Source: an uncultured Pirellulaceae bacterium
GTDB taxonomy: Bacteria > Planctomycetota > Planctomycetia > Pirellulales > Pirellulaceae
DNA: 39,069 nt
Direction of reading: 5' to 3'
Assembly: GCA_905480545.1 (NCBI GenBank)
Contig: CAJQQR010000055.1
Coordinates: 1-39,069 of the forward strand
Shown here in pieces: positions 27,913 to 34,987 of the stretch (positions are counted from its first letter, which is position 1; each line of letters begins with the position of its first letter). Both the position numbers and the translations under genes were made by a program. Below the pieces are notes generated by a model. That model saw only the letters and a program-made list of their open reading frames with translations. It was not told the DNA's origin and ran no database searches.

Positions 27913-29987
27913 TTAAGCGTTTTGTGTTGGAAATCGATTCAAAAACGAGGCGACGTATTTGCCAGTTTTTGATGCTAATTATCAATTGCTTTTTCTTAGC
28001 GTCACTATCATTGGCTGTCGCGCAAGAGACGCCGGCAATTCAAGAAAAATCATTGAATGATCAAAATCCGGATGTAGCACAGCAACGGCAAATTGCGATC
28101 GTAAAAGCGGTTAAAAGGGTGGAGAGTTCGGTGGTTCGCTTGGAGGCGTTTTCTTCGGACTCTAAGTCTCCAAGCGTTGGTTCAGGATTCGTTATTGAAG
28201 ACGGTGGTTACATTGTCACGAGTTCCTTTTTTGTACGCTCCACCGGTGCAAAACTGTTTGTAAAGGATCAGGCAAACGCGATACCGGTATCGATCGTTGG
28301 TACAGATTACAGTCGTAATTTGACGTATTTGAGAATGAAGGGAAGTTCCACCTTTTCAGTGCCAAAACTGGTGCAGCGAAAAATAAGAGTTGGTGAAACG
28401 GTAATTGCGATTGGGCGAACGCTGTCCCCGGAATCGGTTAACGTCTCCGTGGGAATCATCAGTGCAAAAAATCGCATCTTGGGTAAAGCAATTCAGACCG
28501 ACGCGAAGGTTTCACCAACCAATTACGGGGGACCACTTGTCGATCTGAATGGAGATGTCGTGGGTGCGTTGGTCGCACTCTCTCCTGACTCAAGTGATCT
28601 TGATGCAGGTGCACAGTGGTACGACAGCGGAATTGGGTTTGCCATTCCAATCAATGACGTTCGCAACTCACTCGCATTGGTTAAGGAATTGGCTGGGAAA
28701 AAGATTGATTCGTCAGAAACTGCTGACCTGTTTGCAGGAAAACTGGGATGTCGTTTTTCCGCAAAGAACATTTATTCGGATGCTTTGTTGATTACATCGG
28801 TTTTGCCACGCTCTCCTGCTTCTGTAGCAGGAGTTCGTTCCGGTGCGATTGTGACGATGGTTAATAACAAGCCGGTTTCGAGACTAGCACAGTTTCAATC
28901 GGAAGTGGGGCGAATGTATTCTGGGGAGACGGTTACGTTACATCTACTTCAAGATGAGAAAACAAGAATTGTTAACTGCTCTTTGGTCAGTTCGATATCG
29001 CCGTTTCGATTTGCTTACCTGGGGATTTTGCCTGATTCGAACTACACCGGTGGAGGGCTCAAAGTTCTCCTTGTTGACAAGTCATCATTGGCAGATCAGT
29101 TTTTAATTGGCGGCGATGTTATTCTTTCGCTTAACGGAATGGTCGTTGATTCGCCTTTGAGTGTTGAACAGTTTTTTGCACAAGTTGAGTCTGGCGAGTC
29201 GGTTTCGGTAACGTTCCAACGTGACGGGGTGCAGCAAACGACAACGATCCCGCTTGGGGAATTGTCAAAACCGATATCCGATGACACTTTTGGAGAGTTT
29301 GATCGCAGTAAAGCGAATGGATCGCTTGTTCAGAAGGATATTCGTGTGCCTGGTTTGTCGAATCGCTGCGTCGCATTGGTCCCAAATGGGCCAATCCTTT
29401 TAAAGAAAAAAACGGCCAACCCAAAGGGGACGATAGCAAACCTGAAACCGCGGCAAAAGCAGAGGTTGTTGGTTTGGTTACCTGAATCGAATGATATCGA
29501 TTTTGGAAAAGTGAGAGAAAAATGGCAGGCCGTCCTCAAACGACAAAATACAACGCTTTTGGTTCCACTACCTGGCAATCTCAATGGATGGACGGATGAC
29601 GAACGCGAATTTGTCTGGAAAGCAACTCGAGAATTTGTGCGTCAACATCCGCAAATCGTCGACCGAATGGTTTTTTGCGGAGGAAGAAAAGCTGCGGACG
29701 TTTGTTTGAAATTGGCGATGGAACGTCGTGAATCCACGATTGGTATTATCTTGTCCGATCCAGATTTCTCGCGTGAAATGGCTTTGCCGTTTTCTGATCC
29801 TCAGAATCGGTTCCTGGTGAAGTGCCTTCTCTCTGGCGAACGAAGGATATCTGGGGATGCGTTGAAACGAGCATTTGAGAAAAACTGTATTCCGGTTGAC
29901 GTTTCGCCCGTGGAGGATTCAATCGAATTCTCAATGTCGGATATTAAAAGAGTTGAGACGTGGCTGATGTTGTTGAATCGGCTTTAA
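27909..29987 (+). CDS. HtrA-like pseudoprotease with two PDZ domains and a hydrolase-like C-terminal domain
   Basis: 692 residues with a signal anchor at about 19-38. The trypsin-like domain is recognisable (GSGFVIEDGGYIVTSSFF, VGETVIAIGR, TNYGGPLVDLNGDVVGAL). All three catalytic positions are replaced: Phe107 for His, Asn137 for Asp, and Tyr206 for Ser. Two PDZ domains lie at about 280-360 and 370-455. The last 190 residues resemble an alpha/beta-hydrolase (QRLLVWLPES, LLVPLPGNLNGW, FVRQHPQIVDRMVFCGGRKAADV). The nucleophile elbow reads CGGRKA rather than GxSxG, so this part too looks inactive. It is the last of the three HtrA-like genes. A binding or scaffolding role is inferred. Confidence 0.8.
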   Translation: MIKRFVLEIDSKTRRRICQFLMLIINCFFLASLSLAVAQETPAIQEKSLNDQNPDVAQQRQIAIVKAVKRVESSVVRLEAFSSDSKSPSVGSGFVIEDGGYIVTSSFFVRSTGAKLFVKDQANAIPVSIVGTDYSRNLTYLRMKGSSTFSVPKLVQRKIRVGETVIAIGRTLSPESVNVSVGIISAKNRILGKAIQTDAKVSPTNYGGPLVDLNGDVVGALVALSPDSSDLDAGAQWYDSGIGFAIPINDVRNSLALVKELAGKKIDSSETADLFAGKLGCRFSAKNIYSDALLITSVLPRSPASVAGVRSGAIVTMVNNKPVSRLAQFQSEVGRMYSGETVTLHLLQDEKTRIVNCSLVSSISPFRFAYLGILPDSNYTGGGLKVLLVDKSSLADQFLIGGDVILSLNGMVVDSPLSVEQFFAQVESGESVSVTFQRDGVQQTTTIPLGELSKPISDDTFGEFDRSKANGSLVQKDIRVPGLSNRCVALVPNGPILLKKKTANPKGTIANLKPRQKQRLLVWLPESNDIDFGKVREKWQAVLKRQNTTLLVPLPGNLNGWTDDEREFVWKATREFVRQHPQIVDRMVFCGGRKAADVCLKLAMERRESTIGIILSDPDFSREMALPFSDPQNRFLVKCLLSGERRISGDALKRAFEKNCIPVDVSPVEDSIEFSMSDIKRVETWLMLLNRL

Positions 29988-30023
29988 TAACTAGTCCATG
30001 ATGACAAAACGGAAACCCGGATA

Positions 30024-30371
30024 ATGAACAAGAACCCCATAGAGCGCGCCGATCAGGTAAAGCGAATTGCGCTTTTGGTGCTTGGCCTTTTGGGAATGAG
30101 CTACTATTTCATCGAGTTGTTCACGCTGGAAAAGCCGACGCCCAGTTCTCAAATCGCTGTGCGTGTGGGATTTGTATTGTTTCTTTTTTGGTTGGCGTTT
30201 CCACAGGTGCAAGTGTTGGTTCGTCGTATTTCGCCGATCACTTTTGTTGGTTCCGCCGTGGTTATGCTCATCTTTGTCAAAGCCGGGCCGCTGGTTCTGA
30301 TTCCTTGCCTAATCATTTGCGCCTTATTAGGAATCATGCAGTACGCGGTGAAGGTGTTCACAGAACGGTAA
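30024..30371 (+). CDS. Small integral membrane protein of unknown function
   Basis: 115 residues with four probable membrane segments (about 14-32, 46-62, 72-86 and 89-106). No motif beyond a basic start (KNPIERADQVKR). It follows the last HtrA-like gene by 36 bases on the same strand and is probably the last gene of that operon. Confidence 0.72.
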   Translation: MNKNPIERADQVKRIALLVLGLLGMSYYFIELFTLEKPTPSSQIAVRVGFVLFLFWLAFPQVQVLVRRISPITFVGSAVVMLIFVKAGPLVLIPCLIICALLGIMQYAVKVFTER

Positions 30372-30451
30372 TTTGGCTTCAACAGCCCACCCTCACATCA
30401 AAATGCGATCCAACGGTGATGTTGCCAAGGCGTGCGAATGAGTGCGATTGG

Positions 30452-30467
30452 TGTGCAGATTCGCACA
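30452..30467. promoter_or_regulatory. Palindrome TGTGC-N6-GCACA, candidate activator site for the CBS operon
   Basis: TGTGCAGATTCGCACA has 5-base perfect arms. The right half, ATTCGCAC (30459-30466), is identical to that of the palindrome at 34294-34307, and GTGCGAAT/GTGCGATT copies lie just upstream at 30432 and 30442. Its centre is 95 bases from the GC of the -12 element at 30554. Confidence 0.45.
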
Positions 30468-30520
30468 GGAAATAGGATTTTCCAAGCAAAAATCGCTTCT
30501 TTGCAACGAATCTCTCGTTC

Positions 30521-30537
30521 TGGACACAAGTTGTCCA
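30521..30537. promoter_or_regulatory. Inverted repeat TGGACA-N5-TGTCCA
   Basis: A perfect 6-base inverted repeat lies just upstream of the -24 element of the CBS operon promoter candidate. It could be an operator for a dimeric regulator. No known motif was matched. Confidence 0.3.
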
Positions 30538-30540
30538 ATT

Positions 30541-30556
30541 CGGTATTCGATTTGCA
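30541..30556 (+). promoter_or_regulatory. Weak sigma-54 (-24/-12) promoter candidate for the CBS operon
   Basis: CGGTATTCGATTTGCA has the required GG-N10-GC spacing and a perfect TTTGCA -12 box, but its -24 box is weak (CGGTAT against TGGCAC). Predicted start near 30567, leaving a leader of about 140 bases. Confidence 0.4.
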
Positions 30557-30615
30557 CCGGTCAATCCGGAAATCGATTTCGTCGAGCCAAAGTGTTTTCC
30601 CAAGACAGCCGCCGG

Positions 30616-30661
30616 GGACGGGCAATTCGTTAAGCGGACGGGCAATTCGTTAAGCGGACGG
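30616..30661. repeat. Tandem repeat, two 20-base units plus a partial third
   Basis: GGACGGGCAATTCGTTAAGC occurs at 30616-30635 and 30636-30655, then GGACGG at 30656-30661. It lies in the leader of the CBS operon, between the promoter candidate and the start codon. Confidence 0.93.
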
Positions 30662-30705
30662 TAAATCGAATTGCACTACGATCAATAATTGGAAGAATAC
30701 CGCAT

Positions 30706-31170
30706 ATGTTTGGGCGTCCCGTATCTGAAATCATGACCTCTTCGGTTTGTAGCATTCATATGAATGAACGAATCGATAAGGCGATCCATTTGTTTCTGGA
30801 AAATTGCATTTCTATTCTGCCGGTTGTAAACACAACCGGATGCTGTGTCGGCGTTGTAACGTTAAAAGACGTCGTAGCAAAAGAAAAATCGCACATAGAA
30901 GGCAAAGAAACGCCGACTCGGGAAATTGCCGATATTTTGGTGTCCGATGCCATGTCGTCCGAATTCAAGTGGATCGAACAACAGGAATCCATTGCAGCTG
31001 CGGCGAAGAAAACGGTGGACAACTCAATTCATCACCTTGTGGTGCTGGATGAAAACAAATGTTTGGTTGGCGTTGTCTCGTCAGGTGATATTTTGAAGAA
31101 AATTAGCGAATCTAACAAAGATACCTTATTTCCAATATCCGAAACGGAGCGAATGCATGTGCAAAAATAA
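30706..31170 (+). CDS. Paired CBS-domain protein
   Basis: 154 residues composed of two CBS domains (about 5-60 and 80-140). Typical features are VSEIMTSSVCSIHMNERIDKAIHLF, ILPVVNTTGCCVGVVTLKDV, and HHLVVLDENKCLVGVVSSGDILK. CBS pairs bind adenine nucleotides and often report cellular energy state. The ribosome-binding site is GGAAGA. It overlaps the second CBS gene by 14 bases. Its neighbours (Usp, NtrC-type regulator, haemoglobin) point to an energy- or oxygen-stress function. Confidence 0.88.
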   Translation: MFGRPVSEIMTSSVCSIHMNERIDKAIHLFLENCISILPVVNTTGCCVGVVTLKDVVAKEKSHIEGKETPTREIADILVSDAMSSEFKWIEQQESIAAAAKKTVDNSIHHLVVLDENKCLVGVVSSGDILKKISESNKDTLFPISETERMHVQK

Positions 31171-31699
31171 AACGGAATCGAAAACTTTGTATGTACGAGA
31201 TGCGTTGAATTCAAACGTCAAAAAAATGTGCGAGTTTGACTCAATGCGAAAGACCGGGCGTTTGTTTGCCAAGGGGGTAGCTGCGATTCCGATTGTCGAC
31301 TATTCGGGTAAGTTGGTGGGTTCGCTAGTTGAAAGAGATTCAATTCAATTTCTCAATTCGTACTTTGAAAACTTAATCGCAGAAGACCGTGGCAATGAAT
31401 TTTTGCTAGAGCAAGAGGCCGAGACAGATATTCACTTTGTTCCAATTGATCAGATATCGCGATACATGCGAGCGGTGGAAGGCAATGAGCAACAAGTCAT
31501 CTCGGTCGGTCAAACGCTTGAAAAAGCGGAAACCGTCTTGTGCGAGCAAAACCGAACCGCAGCTCTTGTTTATGATGGAGATGAGATTGTTGGAAGCATT
31601 TCTCTCAATGGAATTGCGTTGTCTCGTCAACGTGCGAAGGCAGCATGTTGTCAAAATTGCCAACCACAGAAGGCATCCGTGGAATCCTATTCGTTGTAG
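31157..31699 (+). CDS. Second CBS-domain protein, divergent
   Basis: 180 residues. The N-terminal half (about 8-62: LYVRDALNSNVKKMCEFDSMRKTGRLFAKGVAAIPIVDYSGKLVGSLVERDSI) is a clear CBS domain. The second half (about 120-160, ISVGQTLEKAETVLCEQNRTAALVYDGDEIVGSISLNGIAL) is a more diverged CBS repeat, separated by a 50-residue helical linker. The C-terminus carries a CCQNC cysteine cluster, possibly redox or metal sensitive. It overlaps the preceding CBS gene by 14 bases, so the two are probably translated together and may dimerise. Confidence 0.78.
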   Translation: MCKNKTESKTLYVRDALNSNVKKMCEFDSMRKTGRLFAKGVAAIPIVDYSGKLVGSLVERDSIQFLNSYFENLIAEDRGNEFLLEQEAETDIHFVPIDQISRYMRAVEGNEQQVISVGQTLEKAETVLCEQNRTAALVYDGDEIVGSISLNGIALSRQRAKAACCQNCQPQKASVESYSL

Positions 31700-31928
31700 T
31701 TGGATAAGGCCAGATTATTACCAACAGTCGATCAATTTTTAAAAGATCACGCGGAACAGGCGTATTTCAGTGGAAATAGATAGCCTTCATGCGATGGTAT
31801 TCGCTTATGATCTCTTTTCGCAGCTCATGAATTCAATTTTAATAGACGATCATATCTTTCCGAAACGGTCGGTTTGATTCACTAACGTTCAGTTCAATCG
31901 GTTTCTCAATTTTTTCTAACGGTCCTCA

Positions 31929-33266
31929 ATGCTTCCCGACAGTTTTAACCTACTACTCGTCGACGACGAAGATGATTTTCGCGAGACGGCGTTCAGCTAT
32001 TTTAAAAAGCAGGGGTTTCGCGTTGACACGGCCGAAGATGGCGAAGAAGCGATTAATCTTTCGGTGAATCGCCATTTTGATATCGCGATTGTCGATATTC
32101 ATATGCCGGGAATGTCAGGGATTCAGCTGCTTGAACATTTGCTAAAAGAAAACCCTAACCTCAAAGCGATTATGTTGACCGGAGGCGGAACGATTGAAAA
32201 CGCAGTCGACAGCATGAAAACCGGTGCCTTTGATTTTCTAACAAAGCCGGTGAAGCTCTCAGAGCTCAAAGATTTAATTTTGCGGGCGGCCGCTCAGCGT
32301 GAGCTGGAGTTGGAAAACAAGCAGCTGCGAGTTGCTTTGGAACAATCCGATGCATCACATGAGATGATTGGCGATTCGCCGCAAATGGAGCAGGTTTACA
32401 AGCTGATTGATAGGACATCGAAATCCGATAAGCCCATCTTGATTCAAGGCGAAAGTGGAACCGGTAAAGAATTGGTCGCCAGGGCGATTCATCGTAAGAG
32501 TCCGTTAGCGGACAAGCCGCTGGTTGTGGTGAATTGTGCTGCGTTGCCGGAAACGTTGCTGGAAAGCGAGTTGTTTGGTCACGAAAAAGGTTCCTTCACC
32601 GGTGCCACACAGGCAAAGGAGGGCTTGTTCGAAATTGCCGACGGCGGCACCCTGTTTATTGACGAATTCGGTGAAATGACAGGAGCTTTGCAGGCAAAAT
32701 TACTGAGGGTTCTGGAAGATGGTTCCATGCGCCGGGTTGGAAGTGTCAAAGAGCGGCACGTCAAAGTTCGCGTGATCGCGGCGACAAATCGAGATCTTCA
32801 AAAAGAAGTTTCGGACGGTCGTTTTCGCGAAGATTTGTTTTATCGGATTAACGTCCTTACGATTCAACTTCCGCCCCTTCGAGATCGACCGGGTGACAAG
32901 GTTCAATTAGCGCAGCATTTCTCCGGTGACGACTGGAGCATTACAGAGCCGACGCTGGACGTGATTCAAAAATATGGATGGCCCGGCAACGTCCGTCAAT
33001 TAGCCAATGCAATTGAACGTGCAAAAATCCTTTCGGATGACGGTTGCACCATTGAAAGCAGAGATTTTCCGCCCGATATCATGAATGGTGTTGTGCAGCC
33101 AAGTCATGGTGAATCGGTTCATTCGAATGAACTGGATGCCATCAACAAAGTTCATGTTGAAGCAACCTACTTGAAGTTCAAAAAAAACAAATCAGTTACC
33201 GCCCAGGCTTTGGGCGTTTCGAGGCGAAGCCTGTATCGGCTGCTAGAAAAATACGAAATTGAATAA
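31929..33266 (+). CDS. NtrC-family sigma-54-dependent response regulator
   Basis: 445 residues in three parts. The receiver domain (about 8-120) has Asp12-Asp13, phospho-acceptor Asp56, Thr84 and Lys106. The AAA+ domain (about 145-370) has Walker A GESGTGKE (174-181), the sigma-54 contact loop GSFTGA (221-226, a common variant of GAFTGA) and Walker B at about 241-246 (TLFIDE). The C-terminus is a Fis-type helix-turn-helix (SVTAQALGVSRRSLYRLLEKYEIE). It remodels sigma-54 holoenzyme from remote DNA sites after phosphorylation. No kinase is encoded nearby. Strong -24/-12 promoters in the same island suggest it controls its neighbours. Its own upstream region (229 bases) shows no -24/-12 element. 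Confidence 0.93.
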   Translation: MLPDSFNLLLVDDEDDFRETAFSYFKKQGFRVDTAEDGEEAINLSVNRHFDIAIVDIHMPGMSGIQLLEHLLKENPNLKAIMLTGGGTIENAVDSMKTGAFDFLTKPVKLSELKDLILRAAAQRELELENKQLRVALEQSDASHEMIGDSPQMEQVYKLIDRTSKSDKPILIQGESGTGKELVARAIHRKSPLADKPLVVVNCAALPETLLESELFGHEKGSFTGATQAKEGLFEIADGGTLFIDEFGEMTGALQAKLLRVLEDGSMRRVGSVKERHVKVRVIAATNRDLQKEVSDGRFREDLFYRINVLTIQLPPLRDRPGDKVQLAQHFSGDDWSITEPTLDVIQKYGWPGNVRQLANAIERAKILSDDGCTIESRDFPPDIMNGVVQPSHGESVHSNELDAINKVHVEATYLKFKKNKSVTAQALGVSRRSLYRLLEKYEIE

Positions 33267-33270
33267 TCTA

Positions 33271-33320
33271 GTGACGAAGGTGCAGTGACGAAGGTGCAGT
33301 GACGAAGGTGCAGTGACGAA
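33271..33320. repeat. Tandem repeat, three 14-base units plus a partial fourth
   Basis: GTGACGAAGGTGCA occurs at 33271-33284, 33285-33298 and 33299-33312, followed by GTGACGAA at 33313-33320. It starts five bases after the NtrC-type gene stop. An inverted partial copy, CCTTCGTCA, occurs at 33367-33375, so the transcript end could fold into alternative hairpins. Confidence 0.93.
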
Positions 33321-33616
33321 CCGTAGAATCAAATCGGCTTGATACCGAGTAGATGCCTTCGGTTCGCCTTCGTCAAAAACGCCACCTCCAAGTTTGATCC
33401 GCCAAGCCGTTGCAGTTGGTTCGTCAGTACCCAAAGTTCACCCCTCAAGGCACTGCGAAATAAACGATCGCCATAGGTGGCGTGCTTACCCTTACGGATC
33501 CACAATTTCGAATTCGCCTTCAGGCTGTACTTGTTTTAAAAGGCTACCATTTCGCCGATCGTTTCGGATTACATGCGTTAGGGATGTTTCAAAGTCCGAA
33601 GTTTTACTGAACGAAT

Positions 33617-33636
33617 GCCCCGCTGACTTGCGGGGC
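33617..33636 (-). terminator. GC-rich hairpin downstream of the usp gene
   Basis: GCCCCGC (33617-33623) and GCGGGGC (33630-33636) form a perfect 7-base stem with a 6-base loop, ten bases past the usp stop on the minus strand. There is no clear T run on either side, so it may be a weak or bidirectional terminator. Confidence 0.45.
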
Positions 33637-33645
33637 CTGCCTGGC

Positions 33646-34155
33646 CTAGCTGGCTTCGGGTTCGAACATAGCATCGGTTTTGGCACTGATTTCGGCCAGC
33701 TGCTGATTTCGGTCCTTGACGATTTCATCCGGTTTGAAAACCAGCACTGGGCAGGGAGCGTGCCGTACAACTCTCTCAGCAACAGAACCAAGGAAGAACC
33801 GCGATAGCCCGCGACGACCATGAGACCCGACGATGATCAGGCCAGCCGGATTGTGTTTTGCCTCCAGGGAAATCTCTTCGGCCGGGTCGCCAATTTCTAC
33901 GGAGAAATTTAAATCTTCCGGGAGTCCATGCTTTTTGCAGAATTCTTCAAACGCGGTCATTGACCCATTGATAATCGTATCGTCCGTTATCGTATCCCAG
34001 ACCATTCCTGGTGAAGTAACGGTAGGACGCTGCGAAACATGCATCAAACGGAGTTTATCTTTTGGAAATAGTGTTAATGCATAAGAAATGGTGTTGGCAG
34101 AAAACTCCGAAAAATCGATCGGTACTAAGACTTTTTTGTCCACTTGTATTTTCAT
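33646..34155 (-). CDS. Universal stress protein (UspA family)
   Basis: 169 residues from ATG 34155, preceded by GAGGA at a good distance; the frame continues upstream to 34221 but that part is unlike the family. The Usp fold begins KVLVPIDFSEFSANTISYAL and ends with the ATP-binding signature GSHGRRGLSRFFLGSVAERVVRHAPCPVLV, where the GxxGxxxxxxxxxGS pattern is intact, so it is likely an ATP-binding Usp. About 28 extra residues follow (KPDEIVKDRNQQ...). A strong sigma-54 promoter lies at 34205-34220, about 40 bases upstream of its start. It is divergent from the truncated haemoglobin gene. Confidence 0.92.
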   Translation of the reverse strand: MKIQVDKKVLVPIDFSEFSANTISYALTLFPKDKLRLMHVSQRPTVTSPGMVWDTITDDTIINGSMTAFEEFCKKHGLPEDLNFSVEIGDPAEEISLEAKHNPAGLIIVGSHGRRGLSRFFLGSVAERVVRHAPCPVLVFKPDEIVKDRNQQLAEISAKTDAMFEPEAS

Positions 34156-34204
34156 GTTGGGTTCCTCGGTTAAAAACGGATTGCCTTTGACTGCTGCGAT
34201 GGGC

Positions 34205-34220
34205 TGCAAATACAGTGCCA
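34205..34220 (-). promoter_or_regulatory. Sigma-54 (-24/-12) promoter of the first usp gene
   Basis: Read on the minus strand: TGGCAC-TGTAT-TTGCA, with GG-N10-GC exact, a full match to the core TGGCAC-N5-TTGCA consensus. Predicted start near 34195, giving a leader of about 40 bases before the ATG at 34155. Confidence 0.8.
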
Positions 34221-34293
34221 TGTTGTGGGCCGTACCGATCCACAGACATTCTTTTCGTAATTTGCCATTCGCAAATCCATTACCATAACATAT

Positions 34294-34307
34294 GTGCGAA
34301 TTCGCAC
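34294..34307. promoter_or_regulatory. Perfect palindrome GTGCGAATTCGCAC, candidate activator site
   Basis: A 14-base perfect palindrome between the divergent usp and haemoglobin promoters. Its centre is 94 bases from the -12 GC of the usp promoter and about 170 from that of the haemoglobin promoter, within the usual range for sigma-54 enhancers. The same half sites recur upstream of the CBS operon at almost the same distance (95 bases). Confidence 0.55.
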
Positions 34308-34320
34308 GTTTTGAATCGGT

Positions 34321-34332
34321 TAACGCACGTTA
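34321..34332. promoter_or_regulatory. Inverted repeat TAACG-CA-CGTTA
   Basis: Perfect 5-base arms around a 2-base centre, 14 bases beyond the GTGCGAATTCGCAC palindrome. It may be a second operator or half of a larger enhancer. Confidence 0.3.
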
Positions 34333-34456
34333 CTTTAGTTCCTGCTTGATTTCGATGCTGGCAGTCTGATCGGCAGCACGAATTATTTCTCATGGAAAAA
34401 GGGGAAAACCATTTCGTTGCAGGTTAACGGCCGCAATATCTCAATAAAGATTTTTC

Positions 34457-34471
34457 TGGCACAAGCTTTGC
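34457..34471 (+). promoter_or_regulatory. Sigma-54 (-24/-12) promoter of the truncated haemoglobin gene
   Basis: TGGCAC-AAGCT-TTGC, with GG-N10-GC spacing exact and full core match. Predicted start near 34482, about 52 bases before the ATG at 34534. It probably also serves the downstream PP2C and cytochrome genes if they are co-transcribed. Confidence 0.8.
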
Positions 34472-34533
34472 GATCTGTTTTGCAAGTTGTGGTCGCTCTT
34501 CGCCATTGAATTTTTTAACTTGAAATCAAGCAT

Positions 34534-34908
34534 ATGACAGATAATCTTTTTCACAAAATAGGCGGGGCAGAAGCAGTCGCCAGTATTGTTGATAACTTCT
34601 ATGATCGAGTGATTGCTGATCCCAATTTGAAGAAGTTCTTCGAACATGCATCAATGGATCGGATCAAGTCGATGCAACGTCAGCTTTTTGGCATCGCGAT
34701 TGGAGCCCCGTTGGAATATTCGGGGCGATCTCTTTCTGAAATTCACAAGGGCAGGGGGATAAAACGGGAGGACATCAGCGTTTTTACCGATCATCTCATG
34801 GCGACGCTCGGCGAGATCGGAATTTCTGAATCCGATGCAAATCGTTTTGTCTCACGAATAGCGATGTATGTCGATGAAGTACTGGGCGAAACGACCGTTG
34901 ACGGCTAG
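34534..34908 (+). CDS. Group I truncated haemoglobin
   Basis: 124 residues, the usual size. FHKIGGAEAVASIVDNFYDRVIADPNLKKFF (about 5-35) is the family N-terminus with the B10 Tyr in FYDRV. The proximal His is in SEIHKGRGI (about 70-78), followed by the FTDHLMATLGEIGI block (about 88-101). Such proteins bind O2 or NO at a 2-on-2 globin haem and detoxify NO or sense oxygen. It has its own sigma-54 promoter and sits between usp and PP2C genes, which supports a role in oxygen limitation or nitrosative stress. Confidence 0.92.
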   Translation: MTDNLFHKIGGAEAVASIVDNFYDRVIADPNLKKFFEHASMDRIKSMQRQLFGIAIGAPLEYSGRSLSEIHKGRGIKREDISVFTDHLMATLGEIGISESDANRFVSRIAMYVDEVLGETTVDG

Positions 34909-34909
34909 A

Positions 34910-34923
34910 CGTTGCTGGCAACG
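34910..34923 (+). terminator. Short hairpin after the haemoglobin gene
   Basis: CGTTG-CTGG-CAACG, a perfect 5-base stem with a 4-base loop two bases after the stop codon, followed by AAAAAC rather than T residues. It may stabilise or process the transcript rather than terminate it. Confidence 0.3.
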
Positions 34924-34987
34924 AAAAACTTAGATGAAGGAAATAAATAGCAAGTGTTGCACGTTTAATTAGGTATTGACCAGTACG

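Larger units (their letters stand above)
30372..30705 (+). other. Upstream region of the CBS operon, 334 bases
   Basis: No gene is visible. The region holds GTGCGAAT-like half sites (30432 and 30442), a TGTGC-N6-GCACA palindrome (30452-30467), an inverted repeat TGGACA-N5-TGTCCA (30521-30537), a possible -24/-12 promoter (30541-30556) and a 20-base tandem repeat (30616-30661). The arrangement looks like the control region of a sigma-54-dependent operon. Confidence 0.55.
33267..33645. other. Intergenic region, 379 bases
   Basis: It holds a 14-base tandem repeat just after the regulator gene (33271-33320), an inverted copy of the repeat core (CCTTCGTCA at 33367-33375) that could fold back on it, and a GC-rich hairpin at 33617-33636. 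No coding signal stands out in any frame. Confidence 0.45.
34156..34533. other. Divergent usp / truncated haemoglobin control region, 378 bases
   Basis: The region contains two perfect sigma-54 core promoters facing outward (34205-34220 minus, 34457-34471 plus). Between them lie a palindrome (34294-34307) and a second inverted repeat (34321-34332). This is the expected layout when one bound activator serves two promoters. No gene is visible. Confidence 0.7.

Noticed and set aside
30660..30675. Second -24/-12 element near the CBS start (GGTAAATCGAATTGCA)
   Set aside because: The GG-GC spacing is eleven bases instead of ten, which sigma-54 tolerates poorly.
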